Shown here in pieces: positions 7,207-14,539 of a DNA stretch of 15,803 nucleotides. Within the stretch, counting starts at the first letter, position 1. The number at the start of each line of letters is the position of its first letter. The translations under genes and the position numbers were made by a program. The stretch lies in the NCBI GenBank assembly GCA_043721235.1, contig JAYSRE010000010.1, forward strand, positions 1-15,803, written 5' to 3'. This DNA comes from JAAFIP01 sp043721235 (GTDB lineage: Bacteria > Pseudomonadota > Gammaproteobacteria > Burkholderiales > Burkholderiaceae_C). The notes under the pieces are model-generated. The model was not told the origin of the DNA. It did no database searches and worked only from the letters and a program-made list of their open reading frames with translations.

Positions 7207-7245
7207 TAGCTGACTGTGCAGCATTTCCTTGGGCCATAGGCCTAT
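7207..7245 (+). repeat. Dispersed repeat, copy 2, between phrB and scpA
   Basis: Ungapped 39-base match to 5522-5560 (33 identities). The conserved core is AGCATTTCCTTGGGC followed by ATAGGCCTA. Here the 3' hairpin is TGGGCC-ata-GGCCTA. The element ends 60 bases before the scpA stop and begins 25 bases upstream of the phrB ATG, so it would lie in the phrB leader or promoter region. Confidence 0.8.
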
Positions 7246-7304
7246 TTTGCATAAAATTGGGGTGCTGCAGGTGGCCAATGCTGTCTGCAGCACCTGCCGC
7301 TTGG

Positions 7305-8156
7305 CTAGGCCACTTGGGTAAACGCCAGCCGCACGTAGATGGGTGCAAACACCTCCGCTTGGGTGATGTCGATCAGCGTTTCTTTGGCCAGCTCTAGCAG
7401 GGCGATAAAGGTCACCACCAGCACGGCGCTGCCTTTGGCGGGGTCAAAGAGTTCTTCAAACTCTACAAACTTGCGGCCCTGCAGCTTCTTTAAAACATGG
7501 CTCATGTGCTCGCGCACCGACAGCGCTTCGCGGGTGATTTTGTGGTGCGTAATCAGTTTGGCGCGGCGCAAAATATCACGCCAAGCGTCTTGCAGGTCGA
7601 CCACATGCACGTCGGGAAAGCGGGTTTGCAGGGACTGCTCAAGCATGACCTGGGCGCGCAAATAGTCGCGGCCAAACTGGGGCAGGGCATCTAGCTGGCG
7701 CGAGGCCAGCTTCATTTGCTCGTATTCCAGCAGGCGGCGCACCAGCTCGGCGCGCGGGTCTTCGGGCTCTACGCCTTCTGCCGTCCTCTTGGGCGGCAGC
7801 AGCATGCGCGATTTGATCTCGATCAGCATGGCGGCCATCAGCAGGTATTCCGCCGCCAGTTCGAGGTTTTTAGCGCGAATTTCTTCAACATAGCTTAAGT
7901 ACTGGCGCGTGACCCCGGCCATGGGGATGTCCAAAATATTGAAGTTTTGCTTGCGAATGAGGTACAGCAGCAAGTCCAGCGGGCCTTCAAAAGCCTCTAA
8001 AAACACCTCCAGCGCGTCGGGCGGAATGTACAGATCCGTGGGCATGGCAAACAAAGGCTCGCCGTACAGGCGCGCCAGCGCCACTTGGTCAACCACTATG
8101 GGCAACCCCATGCCAGAGTGTGGCACTGCAGAGGGGAACAAAGGGCTATCGCGCAC
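7305..8156 (-). CDS. scpA: Segregation and condensation protein A
   Basis: ScpA is the kleisin subunit that joins SMC (or MksB-like) and ScpB in the bacterial condensin. The 283-residue product shows the kleisin N-terminus EVFLEAFEGPLDLLLYLIRK, then NILDIPMAGVTRQYLSYVEE and LAAEYLLMAAMLIEIKSRML. The C-terminal winged-helix part has FVEFEELFDP and VVTFIALLELAKETLI. The start is a GTG overlapping the upstream TAG by one base (TAGTG), which implies translational coupling to the DUF3460 gene. The upstream segment VDQVALARLYGEPLF looks like the usual Comamonadaceae N-terminus, which argues against later in-frame ATG codons (8111, 8045). No scpB is in the window. Confidence 0.95.
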   Translation of the reverse strand: MRDSPLFPSAVPHSGMGLPIVVDQVALARLYGEPLFAMPTDLYIPPDALEVFLEAFEGPLDLLLYLIRKQNFNILDIPMAGVTRQYLSYVEEIRAKNLELAAEYLLMAAMLIEIKSRMLLPPKRTAEGVEPEDPRAELVRRLLEYEQMKLASRQLDALPQFGRDYLRAQVMLEQSLQTRFPDVHVVDLQDAWRDILRRAKLITHHKITREALSVREHMSHVLKKLQGRKFVEFEELFDPAKGSAVLVVTFIALLELAKETLIDITQAEVFAPIYVRLAFTQVA

Positions 8157-8380
8157 TACTTATTGCCATACACGTAGGATTTTTGTGCCACGCGGCTGCT
8201 TGCGTTGTCAGCCAGTTCAGTGCGGTCTACGTTCTTGTCCCATAGCAGTGCGCGGCCTGCGCGTTGCTCGGCCTCCAGGGTGGGGCGACTGACTTTCAGG
8301 TCGTTGATAAACTGGCTGGTCTCCGACACATACTGCGGCGTGTAGAAAAAACGGTCGATGGCTTTGGACAAGGCGGACAT
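8156..8380 (-). CDS. DUF3460 family protein
   Basis: A 74-residue protein matching the DUF3460 pattern: YVSETSQFINDLKVSRPTLE, then EQRAGRALLWDK and the C-terminal SRVAQKSYVYGNK. ATG 8380 gives the family-like start MSALSKAIDRFFYTP. An upstream in-frame ATG at 8425 would add an AT-rich hydrophobic tail (FIFIFIT) not expected for the family. The stop overlaps the scpA GTG by one base, so both are likely made from one message. DUF3460 proteins are small, cytosolic and largely confined to Burkholderiales; function is unknown. The link to condensin is by position only. Confidence 0.9.
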   Translation of the reverse strand: MSALSKAIDRFFYTPQYVSETSQFINDLKVSRPTLEAEQRAGRALLWDKNVDRTELADNASSRVAQKSYVYGNK

Positions 8381-8525
8381 AATAGTGGTGGGTTGGGTAA
8401 TGAAAATGAAGATGAAAACGGGCAATCCATAACATCGATTTTACTGGGCCAGGCCGTAAGACGCGGTGTTTGAAGCGGTACCGGTGCACAAAGGCTGAAC
8501 ATACAACAAGCAAAGGACGGACAAA

Positions 8526-9071
8526 ATGGGTAATTGGGGCCTTAAAAAGGGGATTTTCATGGGTTTATTTGCAGCTTTACTCAGCTTGGCAGGCTGCGAC
8601 CAGCAGCGCATCAGCGAACTTGAAGAAGGCATTTCTACCGAAATGGACGTGCGCGCCAAGTTCGGCGAACCTGAAAAAATATGGGACGGCGCAGACGGCG
8701 TGCGTATTTTTGAGTACAACCGCCAGCCCGCAGGCCATGTGAACTACATGGTCAGCATGGGTGCTGACGGCAAAATGGCGGCTCTGCGCCAAGTGCTCAC
8801 GCCTGACAATTTTGCCAAAGTCCAGCCTGGTATGCCCATGGAGAGCGTGCGCAAAATGCTGGGCAAACCAATGCGCGTGGTACCCTACAGCTTGAAAAGT
8901 GAAACCTACTACAACTGGCGCTATCTGACGGACAGCAACAACACCTCGATGGTGTTCAGCGTGGTCATGGATGCTAACTCCAAAGTGTTACGTACTGAGA
9001 CCATGTTAGACCCCGATGTAAGTTCTGGCGGAACCCAGAATTCCAAAAGCACACCTGCCAACAATTTATAG
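8526..9071 (+). CDS. BamE/SmpA-OmlA-like outer membrane lipoprotein
   Basis: The 181-residue product starts after a good AAGGACGG ribosome site. The signal ends in lipobox LAGC (Cys24). Residues 35-60 (ISTEMDVRAKFGEPEKIWD) and about 98-120 (FAKVQPGMPMESVRKMLGKP) look like two BamE-type 'G-x-s-x-x-x-v-x-x-xlG-x-P' units, suggesting a duplicated or two-lobed SmpA/OmlA fold. True BamE has one unit and helps insert outer membrane beta-barrels; this protein is probably a paralogue rather than the housekeeping BamE. The tail (SSGGTQNSKSTPANNL) is low complexity. The next gene begins 7 bases after its stop, so co-expression is likely. Confidence 0.8.
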   Translation: MGNWGLKKGIFMGLFAALLSLAGCDQQRISELEEGISTEMDVRAKFGEPEKIWDGADGVRIFEYNRQPAGHVNYMVSMGADGKMAALRQVLTPDNFAKVQPGMPMESVRKMLGKPMRVVPYSLKSETYYNWRYLTDSNNTSMVFSVVMDANSKVLRTETMLDPDVSSGGTQNSKSTPANNL

Positions 9072-9078
9072 GAACCTT

Positions 9079-10845
9079 ATGCCATCTTCTTTTCAACGCT
9101 TGGGCAAGGTTGCCGCGCTGTCCGCAGCCTTGGTTTTGCAGGCTTGTGGCGGTGGTGGCGGTTCTGAAACCTTCACCGGAGGCGGTGCACCTTCGCCAAC
9201 CTCGCCAACCTCGCCGACCACACCGGCTGCACCAGCGGGCCCGGTAATTACACCTACACCGGCCAACCCTGGCAACCCAGTGACCGCAGCCTCGGTGGCC
9301 ATCACAGGTGTGGCCACGTTTGACTCGGTGGCCTATACCTCGGCCAGCAATTCCGGGCTGAACTACGCCGCTGCTGTGCGCAAGCCCATTCGCGCTGTAA
9401 CAGTGCAGGCCGTTTCCCCTGCTAACGTAGTGTTGGCATCCACTACTTCCAGCGACACCGGCAGTTACACGCTGAATGTGCCTGGCGGGGCGCAATTTAG
9501 CATTTTGGTGCGTGCTGAGCTGCTTAAAACCAGCGGCGCGTCCCAGTGGAATGTGACTCTGCGCGACAATGTGGTGGACACTGACAATCCCAACGGCAGT
9601 GCGCCTTGGGTGGTGCAATCGTCTGCGGTCTGTACGGCCGCTGCAGCCGCAGTCTGCAGTTTCAACGCCACCACCGGTTGGAGTACCAGTGCCAGTGCCT
9701 ATACAGGCTTTCGCGCAGCGGGTTTATTTGCCCTGCTGGACACTGTGTACGAGGGCATGAAACTTATCAATACGGCGCAACCCGGTGCCCTATTTCCAGT
9801 TTTGAACATTTTTTGGAGCGAAAGAAATATTGCCAGTAGCGGCAACGAAGTCGACGGTGATATTGGAACTTCGTTTTTCAGGTCTGGTACATCCGCTGGA
9901 GGCGCTGTGCAGCGCAGTTTGTACATTTTGGGGGCGGCCAACAACGACACCGACGAGTTTGACAGCAGCATCATTGCCCATGAATACGGTCACTACCTGC
10001 AAAGCGCTTTTTCTGTCAATCCTTCTACGGGCGGCAGCCACAGCGGCAACGACAAGCTAGACATGACGCTGGCCTTTGGCGAAGCCTGGGGTAATGCCTA
10101 TTCGTCCATGACCCGTAAGGACCCTATTTATGCAGACTCACTAGGCCCGCGCCAAGCGGGTGGTTTTACCAACAACTTGGGTGCAGCGCCCACGGATGCC
10201 AATCGGGGCTGGTACCGTGAGAGTTCGCTGGGCAATGTGCTGTATGTCTTTTTCACCAACCCCAGCGGCGGTTTCACGCCTATTTGGACAGCCTTGACCG
10301 GGCCCATGAAAACATCGCAAGAAGCATTGGCCACCGTGTTTAGCTTTGCCGCCGCAGTGCGCAGCGGTGGCAACGCAGCCGCCTCGTCCGCCCTGAACAC
10401 TTTACTGACTGCGCAAAATATTGGCACTGCAGGTGCTGACCAATGGGGCAGCACAGAGTCCAACAACGGCGGCAATGCCATCAACCTACCGGTCTACGCC
10501 CAGCTGGCCCTTGGTACCGCCACACCGGTGTGCTTTATTAACACCAACGTCACCGCCGACAACACGCCCAACAAGCTTGGCTCCATTCGCTACTACCGCT
10601 TGACGCTTGCGTCGGCAGGTACACGCACCGTTACGGCCAACTTTGCTGCAGGCCGTGATATTGACTTTGACGTATTCCAGCGCGGCGAGTTGGTGGCGCG
10701 CGCTGCTGCCGACAACCTGCCTGCAGGCACCTCGGAATCTAAAAGTGTCAACCTTGCAGCAGGCGAGGTCGTTATCCGGGTGAAAGACTTTGTCACCACG
10801 TCGCCGCCTGCAGGGGCTAACTGCGCCACATTGCGCGTTAATTAG
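9079..10845 (+). CDS. HExxH-containing lipoprotein, putative zinc metallopeptidase
   Basis: A 588-residue lipoprotein: lipobox LQAC with Cys23, a Gly run, then an SPTSPT/Pro-rich linker to about residue 70. Residues about 75-155 look like a beta-sandwich of carboxypeptidase-regulatory type (TTSSDTGSYTLNVPGG). The central domain has HEYGH at 301-305 (HExxH, zinc-binding and catalytic) and FGEAWGNAYSSM with Glu335 as a likely third ligand, a gluzincin-like spacing. The C-terminus (IRYYRLTLASAGTRTVTANF, then DIDFDVFQRGE) resembles a bacterial pre-peptidase C-terminal (PPC) beta domain. An AGGAA site precedes the ATG. It is probably envelope-anchored and acts outside the inner membrane. I do not recognise the peptidase family; substrate is unknown. 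Confidence 0.75.
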   Translation: MPSSFQRLGKVAALSAALVLQACGGGGGSETFTGGGAPSPTSPTSPTTPAAPAGPVITPTPANPGNPVTAASVAITGVATFDSVAYTSASNSGLNYAAAVRKPIRAVTVQAVSPANVVLASTTSSDTGSYTLNVPGGAQFSILVRAELLKTSGASQWNVTLRDNVVDTDNPNGSAPWVVQSSAVCTAAAAAVCSFNATTGWSTSASAYTGFRAAGLFALLDTVYEGMKLINTAQPGALFPVLNIFWSERNIASSGNEVDGDIGTSFFRSGTSAGGAVQRSLYILGAANNDTDEFDSSIIAHEYGHYLQSAFSVNPSTGGSHSGNDKLDMTLAFGEAWGNAYSSMTRKDPIYADSLGPRQAGGFTNNLGAAPTDANRGWYRESSLGNVLYVFFTNPSGGFTPIWTALTGPMKTSQEALATVFSFAAAVRSGGNAAASSALNTLLTAQNIGTAGADQWGSTESNNGGNAINLPVYAQLALGTATPVCFINTNVTADNTPNKLGSIRYYRLTLASAGTRTVTANFAAGRDIDFDVFQRGELVARAAADNLPAGTSESKSVNLAAGEVVIRVKDFVTTSPPAGANCATLRVN

Positions 10846-10893
10846 CATGTGCCGCCTTGGTAACGTACTGTGTATTTTTTTAGAAAGTAACCC

Positions 10894-11430
10894 ATGAAGC
10901 ATTTAACACTAGCCGCCGGCACATGCCTTGCCATGTTTGCCGCCTCTGCCATGGCCGATGTTGCAGTGCTGCCTGCGGCTGCACAAGCCACCTCTGGAAA
11001 AGCAGCTTTGGACTCAGCCAAAGCGCGTAAAAACGGCTTTACGCCCATGGCCAGCAAACAGGGCGGCTCTGGTGTAACTTTAGCCTACCGCATTGAAGGC
11101 ACACCCACCGTAGGCGCACCACTGACCATTTACCTCAGCATGCAAAGCCAAACTGATGCGCAGGTTAACTTTACCGCTGGCCCAGGGCTGGTGTTAAGCA
11201 ACCCTGACCAAGTGCTGGCCTCGCAAGCAGGGCAAAGCGCAGAGCACAGCTTTAGCGTGGTGCCGCAGTCCAATGGCAAGTTTTACGTGAATGTATTTTC
11301 CAGCGCCAACGGCCGCCAAAGTGCCAGCGCCATACCCGTGCGTGTGGGCGGCGGGTCGCTGCAGCTAAAGTCGGGTGCAGCGCCCGCAGTGGTCGATGGC
11401 GTGGTGGTTAAAAAGATGCTGGTGCCTTAA
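10894..11430 (+). CDS. Small exported protein, probably beta-rich, unknown function
   Basis: A 178-residue protein with a clear Sec signal peptide: MKHLTLAAGTCLAMFAASAMA, likely cleaved after Ala21. No lipobox in position. The mature part alternates short hydrophobic strands (VTLAYRIEGTPTVGAPLTIYL, split as several strands) with Gly/Ser/Gln loops, as in small beta-sandwich domains. Only one cysteine, in the signal. It follows the HExxH lipoprotein by 48 bases on the same strand, so it may be its partner, substrate or inhibitor; that is inference. AGAAAG upstream serves as a modest ribosome site. I do not recognise the family. Confidence 0.7.
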   Translation: MKHLTLAAGTCLAMFAASAMADVAVLPAAAQATSGKAALDSAKARKNGFTPMASKQGGSGVTLAYRIEGTPTVGAPLTIYLSMQSQTDAQVNFTAGPGLVLSNPDQVLASQAGQSAEHSFSVVPQSNGKFYVNVFSSANGRQSASAIPVRVGGGSLQLKSGAAPAVVDGVVVKKMLVP

Positions 11431-11455
11431 GCTGGTATTCCAAGTTGGTACTTAA

Positions 11456-11484
11456 AGCGGCTACAGCAAGCAGCTGCAGCCGCT
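11456..11484. terminator. Hairpin between the exported cassette and vapC
   Basis: AGCGGCT (11456-11462) and AGCCGCT (11478-11484) form perfect 7-bp arms with a nested AGC/GCT pair inside the 15-base loop. The site is 26 bases past the plus-strand stop, and its right arm overlaps the vapC TAG stop. It could act as a bidirectional terminator for the converging genes, though neither side has a strong U tract. Confidence 0.45.
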
Positions 11485-11857
11485 AAACCTTGGCAGCGTA
11501 ATTCACACCCGCAAGACCTTGGTAGTCAATGTCTTGCGTCCACAGTGTGGCTTGGTATTCCCGCGCGACGCTGTACATCACAGCATCGGCTAAAGCCAAT
11601 TTATGCTGCTGTGCTGCGCTGGATGCAGCGACAGCGCGGGCATCGGTAATAGGCACTACGGTGCCTCGGCGCATCACCTTGAGGCAGGTGTCGCGCTCTG
11701 TCAGGCTGATGCTGCGACTGAGAAATTTGTGCACCTCAAACAGCGCCAATGCGGGCACTACCAATCGGTCAGTTTGCTCAATGATGGGTTTATAGGTGCG
11801 CCCAGCAGGCGTGCCTAAGAAAAACTCAATCCAGCCCGATGAATCTACAACATTCAT
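11483..11857 (-). CDS. vapC: VapC-family PIN-domain toxin (ribonuclease)
   Basis: A 124-residue PIN-domain protein. The acidic metal-binding residues are in place: Asp5 (NVVDSSGWIEFF), Glu41 (ALFEVHKF), Asp91 (LALADAVMYSVA) and Asp109/Asp111 (WTQDIDYQGL). VapC toxins cut RNA, often tRNA or rRNA, and are held inactive by the cognate antitoxin. The ATG follows the antitoxin TAA with no gap (TAAATG), so the pair is translationally coupled. Length and residues suggest an intact toxin. Its RNA target cannot be told from sequence. Confidence 0.93.
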   Translation of the reverse strand: MNVVDSSGWIEFFLGTPAGRTYKPIIEQTDRLVVPALALFEVHKFLSRSISLTERDTCLKVMRRGTVVPITDARAVAASSAAQQHKLALADAVMYSVAREYQATLWTQDIDYQGLAGVNYAAKV

Positions 11858-12088
11858 TTAAAAGCGGTCTTTTTCTTTAGGAATTGTCGTGTCAACAGGC
11901 CCTAAATGCTTTAGAAAACCAAAATAAGCACCCACTGGCAGCTCGGGTGTGAGCGTGGTTTGCTTACCATCGTAAGTAAACTTCACTTTGCTGCCTTCAG
12001 TCAGGCCCAGCTTGGCGCGCAGGGCAGCGGGCAGGGTAATTTGCCCCTTGCTGGTCATCGTGGCTTCAACTTCTAGAACTGCGGGCAT
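11858..12088 (-). CDS. vapB: VapB-type antitoxin with AbrB/SpoVT DNA-binding domain
   Basis: A 76-residue antitoxin. Residues 8-45 form the AbrB-like swapped-hairpin domain (EATMTSKGQITLPAALRAKL, then GLTEGSKVKFTYDG). The C-terminal tail (FGFLKHLGPVDTTIPKEKDRF, in part) should wrap the toxin. ATG 12088 is chosen because AAAGGAG lies 5 bases upstream; an in-frame ATG at 12106 lies ahead of that site and is unlikely. Such antitoxins repress their own operon with the toxin; an inverted repeat 40-67 bases upstream is a candidate operator. Confidence 0.93.
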   Translation of the reverse strand: MPAVLEVEATMTSKGQITLPAALRAKLGLTEGSKVKFTYDGKQTTLTPELPVGAYFGFLKHLGPVDTTIPKEKDRF

Positions 12089-12127
12089 GACAACTCCTTT
12101 AATCAAGAGGATGTAAGTTTACCAGAA

Positions 12128-12155
12128 AAGTAAGGAGCTTAATTTTTCCTTACTT
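12128..12155 (-). promoter_or_regulatory. 9-bp inverted repeat: vapBC operator or metG terminator
   Basis: AAGTAAGGA (12128-12136) and TCCTTACTT (12147-12155) are perfect arms around 10 bases. On the minus strand it lies 81 bases past the metG stop and is followed by TTTTC, as in a weak intrinsic terminator. It also lies just upstream of vapB, where AbrB-type antitoxins bind palindromes. A further GTAA-gt-TTAC at 12113-12122 shares the GTAAG motif, which slightly favours an operator. Both roles may apply. Confidence 0.5.
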
Positions 12156-12236
12156 ATTTTGGCGTTCGGACAAATGTGTGCGGAGCAAGCCAATGCGCGG
12201 CCAGTCAGGCCTGTGTTGTAAAAATTAGCGTATGGT

Positions 12237-14420
12237 TTACCGAATTCGCATGCCCGGCTGCGCACCAGGCCAAGGGTTGAGGATGTAAATACCGGGGTTG
12301 GCCTTCTCATCACCATGGCTGGCGGCCAACACCATGCCTTCGCTGATGCCAAACTTCATCTTGCGCGGGGCCAGGTTGGCCACCATCACGGTGTGCTTGC
12401 CTACCAGCTCTTGGGGCTTATAGACGCTGGCGATGCCGCTGAACACATTGCGGTGCTTGGCGCTGCCGTCTTCATTAGTTTCGCCTACGTCTAGCGTAAG
12501 GCGTAGCAGCTTGGTCGATCCTTCTACCGCTTCGCAGTTAACGATAATGCAAATGCGCAAGTCAATCTTGGTAAAGTCATCGATGGTGATGGTGGGGGCC
12601 AATGCTTCGCCACCGGGATGCAATGCTGCGCTGGTGGTAGGTACTACATATTTAATAACTTCTTGAGCAGGATTTACTTGGGTTGGAGGCTCAAACAGTG
12701 CTTCAAGTTGCACTGGGGTGACGCGTTGCATGAGGTGTTTATATTCGCTAAGTTGATGACCTTCAGGCAACGGTGTGAGTACGCTGTTCCAATCTAATGG
12801 ATTGCATCTTAAGAATTTTTCAGCCTCGGCAGCTAAGGACGGCAGAACAGGCTTTAAGCACGCTGTCATCACCATAAATCTGCGCAAACAATCAGAGCAA
12901 AACTCTGCAGCGCGATCACTTTTACCGTCTTTAACTAACTTCCAAGGTGCGCATGAGTCGAAAAGCGAGTTGATGTTATCCGCGAAAGCCATGATGTCAC
13001 GCATCGCTCTGCCGTAGTCTCTGGCTTGGTAAAACGCTTTAACGCTGCTAACCAACATGTTCGGATCAAAATTTGAATCTTGCGGGAATTGCCCCTTTAC
13101 CAATTTACCTTCGGGCAAAAATTTTGCCGCGCGACTGGCTATGTTAATGAACTTGCCGACCAAATCACTGTTTACCCGCAACTGAAAATCTTCAGCATTA
13201 AAGTCAATGTCTTCGTTGCGCGCGTTGAGTTTAGCTGCCAAGTAATACCGCAACCACTCCGGGTTCATCCCCAACGACAGATACTTGAGTGGGTCCAGCC
13301 CCGTCCCTCGGCTTTTGCTCATCTTCTCGCCGTTGTTCACCGTCAAAAAACCGTGCACAAACACGTTGGTGGGCGTTTTGCGGCCGCTAAAGTGCAGCAT
13401 GGCGGGCCAGAACAGGGTGTGAAAAGTGACGATGTCTTTGCCGATAAAGTGGTATTGCTCCACTGGAGAATCAGGCGCAATGTACTGGTCAAACGACAGC
13501 GTTTCGCCGTAGGATTTTTGTGGCCCGCCTTTGTCAAACCAGTTTTTTAATGACGCAAGGTAACCTACGGGCGCATCCAGCCATACATAAAAATACTTAC
13601 CTGGTGCATCGGGAATTTCGATGCCAAAGTACGGTGCGTCGCGGCTGATGTCCCAGTCGCCCAGGCCCTCGCTGGTGCTGCCGTCTTGGTTGGTGCGTAC
13701 GCTAAACCATTCTTTGACTTTGTTGGCTACCTCGGGCTGTAGGCGCGGCTTGCCGTCTTCACCTACGCCCTGTGTCCAGTTTTGTAAAAACTCTACGCAG
13801 CGCGGGTCCGACAAGGTGAAAAAGAAGTGTTCTGAGCTTTTTAGCACCGGCTTTGCGCCGCTCAGAGCCGAGTACGGGTTTTTCAAATCGGTAGGCGCAT
13901 ACACTGCGCCGCAGTTTTCGCAGTTGTCGCCATACTGGTCTTTGGTGCCGCACTTGGGGCATTCGCCTTTGATAAAGCGGTCGGGTAAAAACATGCCTTT
14001 TTCGGGGTCGTAGAACTGCTCTACGCTTTTACTGGCGATCAAGCCGGTTTTTTTCAGATCCAGGTAAATTTGCTGCGCCAGTGCGTGGTTCTCTGGCGCG
14101 TCGGTGCTGTGCCAGTTGTCAAAGCTGATGTGAAACCCGTCTAAGTACGGTTTGCGGCCCGCTGCAATCTCGGCCACAAAGGCTTGCGGTGTAACGCCCT
14201 TTTTTTGCGCTGCAATCATAATCGGCGCACCGTGCGCATCGTCAGCGCACACAAAGTTCACCGCGTGCCCGCACATGCGCTGGTAGCGTACCCAAATGTC
14301 AGCCTGGATGTACTCCATGATGTGGCCAATATGGAAGTTGCCGTTGGCATAAGGCAAAGCTGTGGTGACGAAAAGTTGGCGCTGGGATGGCGCAGTTGCA
14401 GTGGCAGCAAGGGTGGTCAT
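12237..14420 (-). CDS. metG: Methionyl-tRNA synthetase
   Basis: Charges initiator and elongator tRNA-Met. The 727-residue protein has the class I signatures HIGH at 30-33 and KMSKS at 366-370. A four-cysteine zinc knuckle lies at 154-170 (CPKC and CENC). The anticodon-binding helical domain follows (about 400-560). A C-terminal Trbp111/EMAP-like tRNA-binding domain covers about 620-727 (DDFTKIDLRICIIVNCEAVEG onward, ending GAQPGMRIR). This is the long dimeric form, as in E. coli. The leader has a CGGG-ctta-CCCG hairpin close to the ATG and no strong ribosome site. GC by hand count falls to about 46% across 12541-13260, against 54-58% on either side. The gene is divergent from apbC, a common pairing in Burkholderiales. 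Confidence 0.97.
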   Translation of the reverse strand: MTTLAATATAPSQRQLFVTTALPYANGNFHIGHIMEYIQADIWVRYQRMCGHAVNFVCADDAHGAPIMIAAQKKGVTPQAFVAEIAAGRKPYLDGFHISFDNWHSTDAPENHALAQQIYLDLKKTGLIASKSVEQFYDPEKGMFLPDRFIKGECPKCGTKDQYGDNCENCGAVYAPTDLKNPYSALSGAKPVLKSSEHFFFTLSDPRCVEFLQNWTQGVGEDGKPRLQPEVANKVKEWFSVRTNQDGSTSEGLGDWDISRDAPYFGIEIPDAPGKYFYVWLDAPVGYLASLKNWFDKGGPQKSYGETLSFDQYIAPDSPVEQYHFIGKDIVTFHTLFWPAMLHFSGRKTPTNVFVHGFLTVNNGEKMSKSRGTGLDPLKYLSLGMNPEWLRYYLAAKLNARNEDIDFNAEDFQLRVNSDLVGKFINIASRAAKFLPEGKLVKGQFPQDSNFDPNMLVSSVKAFYQARDYGRAMRDIMAFADNINSLFDSCAPWKLVKDGKSDRAAEFCSDCLRRFMVMTACLKPVLPSLAAEAEKFLRCNPLDWNSVLTPLPEGHQLSEYKHLMQRVTPVQLEALFEPPTQVNPAQEVIKYVVPTTSAALHPGGEALAPTITIDDFTKIDLRICIIVNCEAVEGSTKLLRLTLDVGETNEDGSAKHRNVFSGIASVYKPQELVGKHTVMVANLAPRKMKFGISEGMVLAASHGDEKANPGIYILNPWPGAQPGMRIR

Positions 14421-14539
14421 TTTGAGAATTTTTGTTCGGGTAAGCCCGTATTTTAGAAGGCTTGGCTACACTTGCCGTATTAGCCCTTATTTTCTGGGCT
14501 TTGGTTTTCAGTTTACTTGCACCTTTTGCTCCCCCTACT

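Noticed and set aside
8381..8425. Upstream ATG for the DUF3460 gene
   Set aside because: It adds a FIFIFIT-type tail that does not fit the family; ATG 8380 gives the expected length.
12089..12106. Upstream ATG for vapB
   Set aside because: The AAAGGAG site lies downstream of it and correctly spaced for ATG 12088.
14462..14539. TTG-started hydrophobic leader on ApbC, resembling a signal anchor
   Set aside because: ApbC/Mrp is cytosolic and its family start is ATG 14540. The hydrophobicity comes from a T-rich promoter/leader region.
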